64,000 bases of DNA from Aplectana chamaeleonis (lineage: Eukaryota > Nematoda > Chromadorea > Rhabditida > Cosmocercidae): assembly GCA_029168955.1 (NCBI GenBank), contig JAPDOI010000174.1, positions 1,319,503 through 1,383,502 of the forward strand, read 5' to 3'. The translations under genes and the position numbers were made by a program. Under the pieces are notes generated by a model. That model saw only the letters and a program-made list of their open reading frames with translations, ran no database searches and had not been told where the DNA came from. How positions within the stretch are numbered: position 1 is the first letter of the stretch; each line of letters opens with the position of its first letter. Positions 51,850 through 63,049 of the stretch are shown piece by piece.

Positions 51850-52050
51850 ACATTGGGATTGGCGGACCGCCGGCATTTGCCTGGCGAGCAAAAACCATTC
51901 CCGGTGTCGGACAGCCATTACCCGGCGGTCCGCCAAAACCCTGCCAGCGGTCCGCCAGGACGCTGTTGTCGACGGCTGGCAGTCTCTTGGCTATTACCTG
52001 GCAGCCCGCTATTTAACAATCATTTGCCAGCGGTCCGCCAGTCTCTTGGC
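51850..52050. repeat. GCGGTCCGCCA-type repeat cluster
   Basis: Repeated GGCGGTCCGCCA/CAGCGGTCCGCCAG words and two copies of GTCTCTTGG. Related words occur at 55955-56225. Confidence 0.6.
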
Positions 52051-52063
52051 AGACCGATGAATC

Positions 52064-52138
52064 GGGGTGGGTCCCTCACCGCAGATCGTTGCGTAGGAGA
52101 TCGCCTACGCAACGGTCTGAGGTGGGGGACCCACCCGA
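52064..52138. repeat. Strong palindrome, about 75 bp
   Basis: The arms GGTGGGTCCC-TCACC and GTTGCGTAGG-GATCG have their complements in order on the other side, giving a hairpin with a very short loop. Confidence 0.75.
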
Positions 52139-52261
52139 CCTCCCCCCCTAGCCGTGGGGACTTGCACCTCAGCTGCCAAAAATATGCTAGCCTTTGTAGA
52201 GTGACTTCAGGTCACCTTCCAGGGCCGGCTTCAAAGTGCCGAAAGAACACTCTTCTTCTTC

Positions 52262-53160
52262 TTCTTCTTCTTTGCAGCCACATTGAGGGTTTTGTCATAG
52301 GTTGAGAAACTGGGCGACCAGTAACGGATTCGTCCATAAGTCCATTACGGTCAGCGTGGTGGGTCTCTCCGGACATCTGAAGAGGTGTGCAGTGTCATGG
52401 CCGAGGCAGCCGCAGTCCGGGCAGACATCTGTTTTTGCTGGCGTAGGACATAAGCATGGTAGAATGACCACAGCGCAGCGATGCCAGGGTGCACCTGGCC
52501 CTTCATCCGAGTTCAGCCTCGGTTGTGCAGACTTGGGGCGGCACTACCCCCCAATATGGGATTAATGACAGCCTTTCCAGATGGCACCGTACGAACTCAG
52601 TATGCTCCTCGCGCAATAGACGGAGTCGTTCTGTGAGTCGTGCCATCTTTGCACATTGACTTTGCTGGGAGCATCGGCGAATGGCTTTCTGATCTCTCTC
52701 TTTCTCTGACGGGGTTTAGTACTCTCCAAGAGGGTGATTTGGTTGTTTGACAAAGTTGATGAAAATTGTTGGGCCTGGAGCTGGCAGTGCTCCCTTACTG
52801 GTAATAAGCGGGTCTCAGCATGCAAGTGATCGTCCGGGGAACTTCTTGCACATCCGGTGGCGATTCGAAGAGCCGTATTCTGTATGCGTTGCATCTTAGT
52901 CCAAGAGGATTCCGAACTAGATGCTGCTAAACTGGTGCGCCGTATTCTAGTGCAGGCTGGAGAATCGTCTTATACGTTGTAATAATGGTTTCTTTGGTTA
53001 CTACCCCATGATGTACCGCCCAGGGCTCTAAGCACGTTAAGTTTCGCTTTAACGATAGCCTGCTTCTGTCCCGTGTTCTTATGGATTTTTGAGCGATGGA
53101 TCGAGCACGAGTTCGAGAAGTTTTGGGAAGCGAACGGCAGGTAAACGATCTCCATTCCAT
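52262..53160 (-). pseudogene. Copy D RT thumb and C-terminal region, several frames
   Basis: 52927-53160 and 52562-52894 carry LQPALEYGAPV and QNTALRIATGCARS. FADAPSKVNV follows in the same displaced frame relationship as in copies A and B. The Cys/His end is degraded. Confidence 0.8.
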
Positions 53161-54298
53161 ACGACATACGGATGTGCGCTGTGTTCAGATGGGTCCGTTG
53201 TGAGTACGGATACCGATGACTTTGACGCAGAAATCTTCAGCATTTTGCGGTCGAAGAAGCTTTTCAGTGTGGTCAAGTACCCGTTAATCATAGCGGCGGC
53301 CACATTTATGTCCCGATCACGACACAAGACAGTCATATCATCCGCGTAAGCGACCACCTTGATATCTTGAGGAGAGGCGGGTATATCTTCGAGGTACAGA
53401 CTGAAGAGAGCAGGCGACAATACGCCGCCCTGTGGGACTCCAGCTGCAATCGGAATGCTGTTTGAGACATGATTTTGGAACCTCACTCTAGCCCGTCTTC
53501 CCTTAGTGAATGCAGCTATCCAGCGCTTTTGCCATGGCGGGATTGATGACTCCAGTAAGTTGTTTGATAAGATGCCAAGATTCACTGTGTCGAAAGCCTT
53601 GGTGAGATCCAAGGCCACTGCTACAGTTCTCTGCGGCTTATAGGCGTTGGAACCATCAATTGCATAGCTAGTAATTTCTAACAAAGCTGTCGTGGTGGAA
53701 TGCATTTTTCTGAATCCATGTTGAAACACCTGTCTCTCGTTATGCTCAGCCAGGTCCTTGAAGATCAGCTTTTCAGCCACTTTAGCAAAAGAGGACAGCA
53801 AACTAATGGGACGATACCCTTGACTGAAGCTTAGGGTTTGCCAGGCTTGGGCAGCGGCACGACATTTGCCGTCTTCCAGTTCTGCGGGATAGTACACGAT
53901 CTGAACGAGGTGTTTATCACATCAGTGAGAAGCGGAAGGATTTCGTTCGGTATCTTCTTCAAGACAGCAGGACATATCCCAACAGGACCAATAGCTCTAG
54001 AGATCCGCATTTCCTTTATAATCTTCTCAACTTGCGTCGTAGGAAACGCTTCGGTCGTGCTTATAAGCGGGAGGCGGCACAGCTCTCTTACAGTCAATCT
54101 ATTATGCGCACCTCGTTTAGCACTGGTGATGGAAAAACTTCCCGAGCGCATAAGCGGCTTCCTCCTGATTTGAATACGCCGTTGTCGAATTTGATTGTGG
54201 AGACGGTGGCGGGTGACCTTACCCGAAAGCTTCCGTAAAACCTTCCAAGTAGCTGCAGTGTCCGTCTTAAGTCCAACTGCCCGGTGAACTTCTCCCAC
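53079..54298 (-). pseudogene. Copy D reverse transcriptase, in two frames
   Basis: 53831-54298 carries the RT N-terminal part (SRAIGPVGICPAVLKK). 53079-53897 carries HGFRKMHSTTTAL, DLTKAFDTVN, GVPQGGVLSPALFSLYL and AYADDMTVL. A frameshift lies at about 53850. Confidence 0.87.
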
Positions 54299-55227
54299 TC
54301 TTCTTTCTTGTGTCTGTCCAAATCCTTTTTGTTCTCACTGTCAAGCCCAGCAACCACGGAGTTCAGATGATTAACCGCTCTCCTCGTATCTCTCGTTCTA
54401 ATTTTGTCGAGGATGTCTCTGTTGACATTTAGATAGAACGCCTTGACGCGACCGATAGGAATAGCCGCATTCATGGCCTTGCGGATTGCGTCAGATAAAT
54501 GGCACTCTTTCTGGTGCACGTCGCCATTCCACGGGTAATCTGGCGATAGGCGAAGCGCAACTTTAATGAACAGGCGCCAGTCTGCTCGGCCTAAATTAAG
54601 ATAAGAACGTTGGCGAACACCAGAAAAGGGAGCGAGAGAATTGGATAGATCGATGTGGACAAAGACAGGAACGTGGTCACTGGGCAGAGTAGTCGAGGTA
54701 GACCATGAGCAGCAGCTAGAAAGGTTGGACGAGACAAGAGATATGTCTGGGCTAGAAGATCGGCCGCTGGCAGGGAGACGAGTGGGCTGATCATCGTTTA
54801 AAATGACCAGGTCGCACTCATCTGCCCATTCTTCGACGTCATTTCCTCTAACATCAGGACCGAGAGACGAGCAAAAGGTGTGAGCGTTGAAATCACCCCC
54901 GAAAACGACCGAGGATGAGAGGGAGCATTCGCTCAGCTGCTTGAGAAGTGGGATAGGACTGTAAGATAAAGGGCATGAAGTTGTAGGTGGAATGTATATG
55001 TTGAAAAGAGAAAGGGGTGTTTTTAGGGGGAGATGGATTGGGAGGTACTCGAGAGTACCGTCCGTGGGGGTGCTGGGAATGAGGTGTGAGGGAAGTGAGG
55101 ATACAACGAAAGTAGAAACTCCTCCGCCGAGAGATGACCTTGGAGCATGGTAAGAAGTATAGCCTGGGATATTGGGATGAGGATAGGTGGGGGATGGAGA
55201 GAGCTTGGTTTCTTGAACCATGATCAC
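54094..55227 (-). pseudogene. Copy D endonuclease part
   Basis: Open from IMVQETKLSPS with GGDFNAH and SSNLSS/LPSDHVPV, the APE-type endonuclease. Upstream, the 2A-like motif is lost: a two-base deletion turns the ERNPGP region into a frame that stops. Confidence 0.85.
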
Positions 55228-55954
55228 GTCTGGATGGTAAGTACGTGCGAAGAGAGAGAGAGTTCAGAAAGCTTGGCACGAAGGCCGTTTAGATTGGTAT
55301 GCACAATGGAAAGGGGGCGATTTGAGATCGAGGAATCTGAGTTGGAAGGTGAGGAGCATAATACACAACGAAAAGATGAGTTATGATGCCTCACAGAGCT
55401 GAGACCCGAACAGGAGAGATGCACCCACCTTTGGCATCCAAAGCACTGGACGCTGGTATGTCTCCAGTTAACATCCTTGCCGCACGTGGCGCCTAGGTAC
55501 TTCTGAGCGAGTTCAGGATTCCTCCACGCCGGCCCTTTTCAGGAGAATCCGAAGGAGAGCTGCGGCTGGCCAGCACCTCTCCCATGACAAAACCCTCTTT
55601 GTGGAGGGGATGACGTCGGTTTGCACGGAGGCGATGTTCTTTCCTCCACATTGCCACGGCACGAACGTACGACATCTCGGCAGCAGTGAACACTCATTGG
55701 ACTGAATCGCCTTATATACCGGCTGAGCTCATAAATGAAAGCAGAGATCAAACTATGACATGTTAAAGCGTGCTCTCTCGAGTGCCAATAATTTGACGAC
55801 TCAGCACCAAGCGAAGGCCACTGGGCGGTTAAGCGCCAGCCGAGTGTCGATTGGCGGATAACTGCCTTGTCATGCACTCCGTAATTTCGAGGTGGGGTCG
55901 CCCGTGTCAGCTGAAGGCAAGTTATCGCGCAGATTTCACGCAGCTGGGCACATT

Positions 55955-56225
55955 TTCGCCAGCGGTCCGCCGCTCGCACTCATTGAGATGCCAAGTATGA
56001 GCCAGCTGTCGGCTTTGTAATTGCGGATTGCCGGCTTCATGCCAGTTACCATCCAGCTGTTAGGCAACCTGCAAATATTCGCCAGCCGTCCGCGGCTGGC
56101 ATTAAATGACATGACGAGTGTATGCCAACTGTCGGCCTCGTGATTGCCATTGGCCAGCTAAATGCCAGCTGTCACCCAGCTGTTGAGCAACTGGCAAATT
56201 TTCGCCAGCTGTCCGCTGCTCCCAA
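55955..56225. repeat. Imperfect tandem repeat, unit about 120 bp, two copies plus a partial
   Basis: Units begin TTTCGCCAGCGGTCCGCC, TTCGCCAGCCGTCCGCGG and TTTCGCCAGCTGTCCGCTG. Each contains CAGCTGTCGGC- or CAACTGTCGGC-like and CCAGCTGTT-like words. Confidence 0.78.
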
Positions 56226-56364
56226 TGTCTGAGTAGTTACACAGGAGTAACCACGAGAATGAAGAGCTGTGGATCAAGCTATATTCAAATGGGCCACAGT
56301 TGGCAGCAGTTGTACTATATATAAGGAAGGGTTCTCGAGATTTGAAGATATCGATAACATCTGG

Positions 56365-56531
56365 GGTGCGTTCCAAGAATGTTCCACGACGCCATGGGAG
56401 GACAAACAACCTCCTCATGGACGAATATGCTTTCCATGGATGCGAATTACGACTGAAAATTGCTCCCACGTGGCCGTGGCCACGTTTCCATGGACGCGTT
56501 TTGCCAAGGGAATGTTCTTGGAACGCACCCC
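56365..56531. mobile_element. MITE with GGGGTGCGTTCCAAGAA ends, copy 2
   Basis: Same ends and CCATGG-rich interior as 46729-46902. Confidence 0.85.
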
Positions 56532-56639
56532 TGAACGAGCAGCAGCTTTCAACAGCTATCTTCTATCTAATCCTTATTGCCCAACACATTGCCCTGGTGC
56601 TAAATTTTTGTGAGCTTAATTTCTACACCTTATGACTCC

Positions 56640-58020
56640 TTACATGAACTTTCTTAATACCTATGGATTTCGTTCCTCAGATCGTATGAGCAGTCAGCAG
56701 CTTTCCATAACATAAATTCTTCTTTCATTGTAAACAGTTCTTCATCGGTTGAAGGAACAAATCTTCAAGAGGTCACTCGGTATCACAAATTTGCGATTTT
56801 TTCAATCAGAAAACAGGAAATCCATTTTAACAGAAAACAGAAAAAACACCGAAAATGGGCAGAAAACAGAAAATGTTCGTATAATTCAATAAAAAATGAA
56901 AAATTCCAAGATCGTACTACGCTACAGTGTGGATTCTATAAGAACTGGTACCCGCCGCATTTTCAGGAATTCTGATATCTGCCTTGATTAACAAAGACTC
57001 AACTTCATACCGTTCCGTCATAGGTCGGGCGCTGGAGTATTCATATCCTGCGTTTGAAGGAGGTATTTATACTCGAGCACCTCACAAATTCGTCATACTC
57101 ATGGCTTAGGGTACCATTTTGACGAGATTTGAGTCTTGATTGCATGGAACTGCACATAATCCGGTTGAAATCCGTCCTTAACCGCCAATGAATTTGGTCT
57201 CTTGTCACTAAACAAGTTTTGCTAGAAATCGCGATTTCAAGTTTTCTTTCTGTTTTCTGAGGAAAGTGGGTCACTTTACACAAAACAGAACAATGTGGGC
57301 AGAAAACAGAAAATTCCGTACATCCCCGCTCCGCATGCATAAGTAAGGATAATGGGGGTGTGTCTAATCATTACAAATTGTTAGGTAAGCCCTTCTCACC
57401 GCATGGTTAAACTTTCAATAAATATGGCAGATGACAAAAGTTTTTGATGTTTACCGAAAATTACAGTGGTTTAATGGGTTTTGTTCCAGAGAGTGATCTG
57501 GTTTCAAGCGGTAATCTGTCTATTTGAGAGAGCAGTAGTATCGAAACTGTGGTCGAAAGCAACAGAAAAATCTTTATAAGGAGGCTACTTTCCGCACTAA
57601 CATGTTTCCTGAGGGAAAAATAGGCGAAAATGTGTAGTCTGCAGTGAATCAGTGTGTTTGTCTGGGCCTCAACAACCTCTATCAAGAGTGGTGGAGTGGG
57701 AGAGAGGCCACCAGGCGCGCTACGAAGCCAACGCCGCATCGCGGCCGCGCGCGACTAACGAAGATAGGCCATCCTCGAAGCTCCATACCTACATTCAAAA
57801 GGGTTTTAACTCAAAAGGCTTTTGGTGGTAGCATTCCATTCATGCAACTTTTCTCTGCTAGATTTTGCGTTGAATGAGTTTTCCTGCGCTGCCTGCACTG
57901 CTTTCCCAGTTGAATTCAGTTTGGAGAGAGCCTCCTGCGATGATGTGGTTTTCTGACTTATCGCAGGCAGCTGCGGGTCTTATTCGATGATTGGATTATA
58001 TCGGAAAACCTGGCTTCGTT
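56640..58020. other. No gene recognised
   Basis: A few AACAGAAAA-rich stretches (56810-56880, complement at 57240-57320) form a weak inverted repeat. No convincing ORF. Confidence 0.4.
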
Positions 58021-58027
58021 AACCTCC

Positions 58028-58253
58028 CGGTATTATGTGCAGGAAGGGGGGGGGCACTATGGAGCGCTGGACTTGGCCACGCCCATTTTTCGCATAAGGC
58101 CACGCCCATTTTTTTCGTTCGGCAAAGACTTTCCTGGTTTTGGAACGTAAGGAAAACCCCGGGTAGGTGCTCAAATTTCGTGCGGCATGGTGAAATGGGC
58201 GTGGCCAAATTGCGTCGTGTCATAGTTTCCCCCACTCCTCTAAGATAGCACCG
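58028..58253. mobile_element. MITE with CGGTGCTAT ends, copy 3 (core in reverse orientation)
   Basis: The ends are CGGTATTATGTGCAGG and, complemented, CGGTGCTATCTTAGAGG. The core CCCCGGGTAGGTGCTCAAATTT is the complement of the core in copies 1 and 2, so the element is inverted. Confidence 0.75.
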
Positions 58254-58659
58254 TTGCCCCTGGCTGCCTCTTTTTCGTTACAGTTGCGAGATTCACTCTC
58301 CATGACGAGCTGTTCTGCCTGCTCACACGGATTTCCCGATGTAAGAAATAGAAATAGGTTCATGCGCAGTTGTGTAAGTTTCTCAACCGGTTATGAGGGG
58401 GTCGTGAGAAATTTGGGCACAGAAATGAAAATTTCGAGCTGGAAATCTTCAGAATGTTGGGCTTAAAAACTCGTAGATATCAGGGGTGTAAGACATTTTT
58501 GATTTCCTGCCCATTTTGAAGATTTTTTCGTTTTCTGTGGTACAAAAATTATTTTCTTCGCATCGTCCCTGGTAGTGCATGTTGAAGTCTTATAGAACGT
58601 CCTTCTTGAACCGGGTTACCGCTTCGAAGTTGGGGTTCCTGGGTTTGAGAATCAGTGGG

Positions 58660-58903
58660 CAGAGATTGAGCAGGCTGTTGCGCCACTGCTTTCGGCGCTG
58701 CTTTGACCCTCCCCCCGTTGATTGAGAAACTTTCGGAAAATGTTGAATTGTATTTACGACCCTCCTCCCTCGAGATGTGAAGAATTGCTTTCCCCATTTT
58801 AACTTATCAATTGGTTTGGAGTAAATTCCAGATTCTGTTTTTCTCCTGAACGTTTTACGGGCCTCTCACTGACCAGATGATCGCAACCCTGCTCAATCCT
58901 CTC
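58660..58903. mobile_element. MITE related to the CAGGGTTGAGCAG family
   Basis: The ends are CAGAGATTGAGCAGGCTGTTGCG and, complemented, GAGAGGATTGAGCAGGGTTGCG. Shares TTTACGACCCTC with the 4509-4904 copy. Confidence 0.65.
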
Positions 58904-59033
58904 CGAAAAAGATTAAAAACTTTTGTAATCTCTAAAGATTGCTTTGTTCTTTCGTTCGCTTGAATTGTTTTGATTTAAGTGTACCCTCTATAAAACGTCG
59001 TAATTAACATCATTCAGAGGCTGAGCGGGGGGC

Positions 59034-59146
59034 GCGCGATGCCCGATCAGTCTCCGTCTGCCCTCCCGCTCTCTCACTGTCTCTAACCTCCGCTCTCCGC
59101 ACCAGCACGCGTAGGAACCATGTCCAATTTTGCCGTTTTATAGCCT
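59034..59146. repeat. Dispersed repeat family, copy 3, next to the satellite
   Basis: TCTCCGTCTGCCCTCCC, TCACTGTCTCT, CCGCTCTCCGCAC and CCAATTTTGCCG parallel the copies at 36572 and 38240. Lies just upstream of the 42-bp array. Confidence 0.5.
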
Positions 59147-59192
59147 GTATACCCCAGGCTTTTAACTTGTAAAGTAAGTATGTCGGATCCAA

Positions 59193-62145
59193 TGTGAGAG
59201 TGCTCCGGATGCCATAGAAGAAGTGTACGGAACTCATCTAGAGTGCGCCTGACGCCATAGAAAGTGTACGGAACTCATTTAGGGGTAGCTCGACGCCATA
59301 TAAAGTGTATATAGAGACTTCGTTCCGGGAGTGCGCCGGACGCTTTTCAATAGAAAGTGTGTGGGGCCCATGTTGTGAGGCCGCGCCGGACGCCATAGAA
59401 AGTGGTGTGGGACTCATGGGTGCATGGCCGGACGCCGTAGAAAGTGTGTGGGTCCCCATATGGGAGTAGCGCCGGACGCTATAAAAATTGTACGGAACTC
59501 ATTTAGGAGTGCGCCGGATGCGCCATAGAAAGTGTGTGGGCTCGTGTGTTTAGAGCGCGCTGACGCCATAGAAAGCTGTACAGAACTCACTTAGGAGTGC
59601 GCCGGACGCCATAGAAAGTGCGTGTGGGGCCCATGTTAGAGCTGCGCCGGACGCCATAGAAAGTGTATGGAACTCATTTAGGAGTGCACCGGACGCCGTG
59701 GAAAGTGTGTGGGACCCACATGGGAGTGCGCCGTACGCCATAGAAAGTGTACGGAACTCATTTAGGAGGTGCGCCGGACGCCATAGAAAGTGTGTGGGGC
59801 CCGTGTTAGAGCTGCGCCGGACGCCATAGAAAGTGCTACGCAACTCATTTGGGAGTGCGCCGGACGCCAGTACAGAAAGTGGCTATGTGGGGCCCGTGTT
59901 AGAAGAGCGCGCCGGACGCCATAGAAAGTGTACGCAACTCATTTGGGAGTGCGCTGGACGCCGTAGAAAGTGTGTGGGACCCATATGGGAGTGCGCGTCG
60001 TACGCCGTAGAAAGTGTACGGAACTCATTTAGGAGTGCGCCTGACGCCATAGAAAGTGTACGGAAATCATTTGAGTGCGCCGGACGCCACAGAAAGTGTG
60101 TGGGACCCATATGGGAGTGCGCCGGACGCCGTAGAAAGTGTGGGTCCCATATGGGAGTGGCCCGGACGCTATAAAAAGTGTACAGGAACTCATTTAGGAG
60201 TGCGCCGGACGCCATAGAAAGTGTGTGGGCCCGTGATAGAGCGCGCCGGACGCCATACCGAAAGTGTACCTGGAGACTTCAACTTGCCAGAGCAAGCGCC
60301 GGACGCAACATAGAAAGTGTCATCTTTGGGGCCCATGTTAGAGCGCGCCGGACGCCATAGAAAGTGTACGGAACTCATCTGGGAGGTGCGCCTGACGCCA
60401 TAGAAAGTGTGTACGGAGACTCATTTAGGAATTGTGCCGGACGTGCATAGAAAGTGTACGGAACTCACTTTAGAGTGCGCCGGACGCCATAGAAAGTGTG
60501 GGGTGGGGCCCATGTTAGAGCGCCGGACGCCATAGAAAGTGTATGGAACTCATTTTCAGGAGTGCGCCGGACGCCGTGGAAAGTGTGTGGGGACCCATAT
60601 GGGAGTGCGACGTACGCCATAGAAAGTGTACGGAACTCATTTAGAGTGCGCCGGACGCCATAGAAAGTGTGTGGGGCTCCGTGTTAGAGCACGCCGGACG
60701 CCATAGGAAAGTGTACGCAACTCATTTAGAGCAGGCGCCGGACGCCGTAGAAAGTGTGTGGGACAACAGACCATTTATGCAGAGTGCGCCGTACGCCATG
60801 TAGAAAGTGTGTGGGACCCATATGGGAGTGCGCTGGACGCCGTATGAAAGTGTGTGGGTCCCATATGGGAGTGGCCCGGACGCTATAGAAAGTGTGTACG
60901 GAACTCATTTAGGAGTGCGCTGTGGACGCCATAGAAAGTGTTAGGCCCGTGATGAGAGCGCAGCTTAGGACGCTGCATAGAAAGTGCACGGAACTCACTT
61001 AGAGAGTGCGCCAGACGCCATAGAAAGTGTGTGGGGCCCATGTTGCAGAGGCGCGCCGGACGCCATAGAAAGTGTACGGAACTCATTTAGGAGTGCGCTT
61101 GACGCCATAGAAAGTGTACGGAACTCATTTAGGAGTGCGCCGGACGCGCCATAGAAAGTGTACGGAACTCATTTAGGAGTGCGCCGGACGCCATAGAGAA
61201 GTGTGTGGGGTCTGTAGTTGAGAGCGCGCCGGACGCCATAGCAAGTGTACGTAACTCACTTAGGAGTGCATGCCGGACGCCGTAGAAAGTGTGTGGGACC
61301 CATATGGGAGTGCGCCGTACGCCATAGAAAGTTTGTGGGGTCCGTGTTAGAGCGCGCCGGACGCCATAGAAAGTGTACGGAACCTCGTTTAGGAGTGCAG
61401 CCGGACGCCGTAGAAAGTGTGTGGGACCCATATGGGAGAGCGCCGTACGCCGAGAAAGTTTGTGGGGCCCGTGTTAGAGCGCGCCGGGACGCCATAGAAA
61501 AGTACGCGGAACTCATTTGGGAGTGCGCCGGACGCCGTAGAAAGTGTGTATTGTGGGACCCATACTGCGGAGCAAGCGCCGTACGCCGTAGAAAGTGTGT
61601 GGGACCCATATGGGAGTGCACCTGACGCCATGAAAGTGTACGGAAATCATTTAGGAGTGCGCCGGACGCCATAGAAAGTGTGTGGGGGCTCCATATGGGA
61701 GTGCGCTGTACGCCGTAGAAAGTGTGTGGGTCCCATGTCAGTGTGCTCCGGACGCCATAGAAAGTATGCGGGACCCACATGTAAGAGTGAGCCGTACGCC
61801 ATAGAATGTGGCGTGGGGCTCTTGTAAGAGGGCGCCGAACGCCATAGAAAGTGTGCGGGACCCATGTTGAGAGTGCGCCTGGCCTCATAGAAAGTACGCG
61901 GGACCCATGTAAGAGTGCGCCGTACGTCATAGAAAGTGTGCGGGACCCATTCAAGGGTGCGCCAAAACGCCATAGAAAGTGTGCGGGACCCATGTAAGGG
62001 TTGGTGCTGAACGTCATAAATAGTGTAATGGGATTCCCATGTAGGATTGCGCCTGTAGAAAATGTTCGCAACCTCCAGGGAGTGCTCTGGTCACCGCAGA
62101 AAGTGTGCGGTACTACGTAGCAATGCGCAGGACGCCGCAGAAAGA
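59193..62145. repeat. 42-bp satellite array, block 2 (about 2.9 kb, roughly 70 units)
   Basis: The unit type is GTGCGCCGGACGCCATAGAAA then GTGTACGGAACTCATTTAGGA, alternating irregularly with GTGTGTGGGACCCATATGGGA variants. Frequent 1-3 base length changes break the frames. Homologous unit by unit to block 1 at 20455. Confidence 0.96.
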
Positions 62146-62664
62146 AAATTGTCTTTGGAATGAGCTCCGAGAACGCTGAATCTACAGGATTTGCCACACT
62201 TCTCGGATTGATTTTGTGTGCGTAACAACCGGAGCAGATCCATTGCTTTTCTCTCTATAATTTGCCGCTGTCCGCCTTTTTCCAAGCGTCCACATGTGCG
62301 GCAGGCAAACCTTTATGTCTACAACAAAATGTATTGGGGGCAAAATAATTTCTGAGCCGATTCTATATATGCAAAGACAACCCGATAATTTCCGCCGAAG
62401 GCGGAAATTCCGGGGTCTGGGGGTCTCCCAGATCCCCAGCCAGCCGTCAGGCAGGCGGTGCCCGCTGAAGGGCTATTTTCTAAATATTTCGAAGAGATAT
62501 CAGAAACAATACATCTTAAGTTAGAGCCAGAAAAATTTTGAAAATGCTAGAAACAAAACAGCTGCAATTGGTAATGCGGACTGTGTTTGTGCAGGAAGAG
62601 GGCCAACCTCGAGATGGAAAGCGAAGGATAGTAGAATTTTCTACCCCGAAATTGAAATTTGGAT

Positions 62665-63041
62665 AAAGGGCGGGTGGGTAAAGTGGGACGTTGCGTAATA
62701 TTTCAAAATCGGAGCGACCCCCCACCGTCAAATTTCTTTTTCCAACTATCCACATTTTTGCAACCACCCCGGGAGCGATTTCTGTGCAGCTTTGTATTTG
62801 GTTACAAGAATGGTCAGACGCCCATAATTCATTCAGTAGTCGGACCCAAGCGTTCGAAACCTGAACGGTCCTATTCTTCCGTTTGGTGACCGAAAATATC
62901 GAGAATTTTTTGGATATCTTCACCAATGTTTCATTTTTCTGTCCGAAATCTTTGCGACCCCTAACCTTTCGTTTTCGGCCAGAATTTTCACGACCCCCCA
63001 CCCTCGTTGCGACATTTTGCAACCCCGCTTCACCCCGAGTG
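62665..63041. mobile_element. MITE-like repeat related to 19352-19647
   Basis: Shares GTCAAATTTCTTTTTCCA-like, GAGCGATTTCTG and CAGACGCC segments and the CAACCCCGCTT right end. The left end is poorly kept. Confidence 0.55.
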
Positions 63042-63049
63042 GCGGTACA

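Larger units (their letters stand above)
52253..55684 (-). mobile_element. LINE copy D, near full length, decayed
   Basis: Reverse-oriented member of the A/B family. The 5' end GCTGCCGAGATG is at 55684 and the 3' tail (TTC/GAA repeats) at about 52253. Flanking GAACACTC at 52245-52252 and 55688-55695 is probably the residue of a target duplication. Confidence 0.92.

Noticed and set aside
61256..62197. 313-codon minus-strand open frame in the second satellite block
   Set aside because: Same satellite artefact; neighbouring units with 1-2 base length changes break every other frame.
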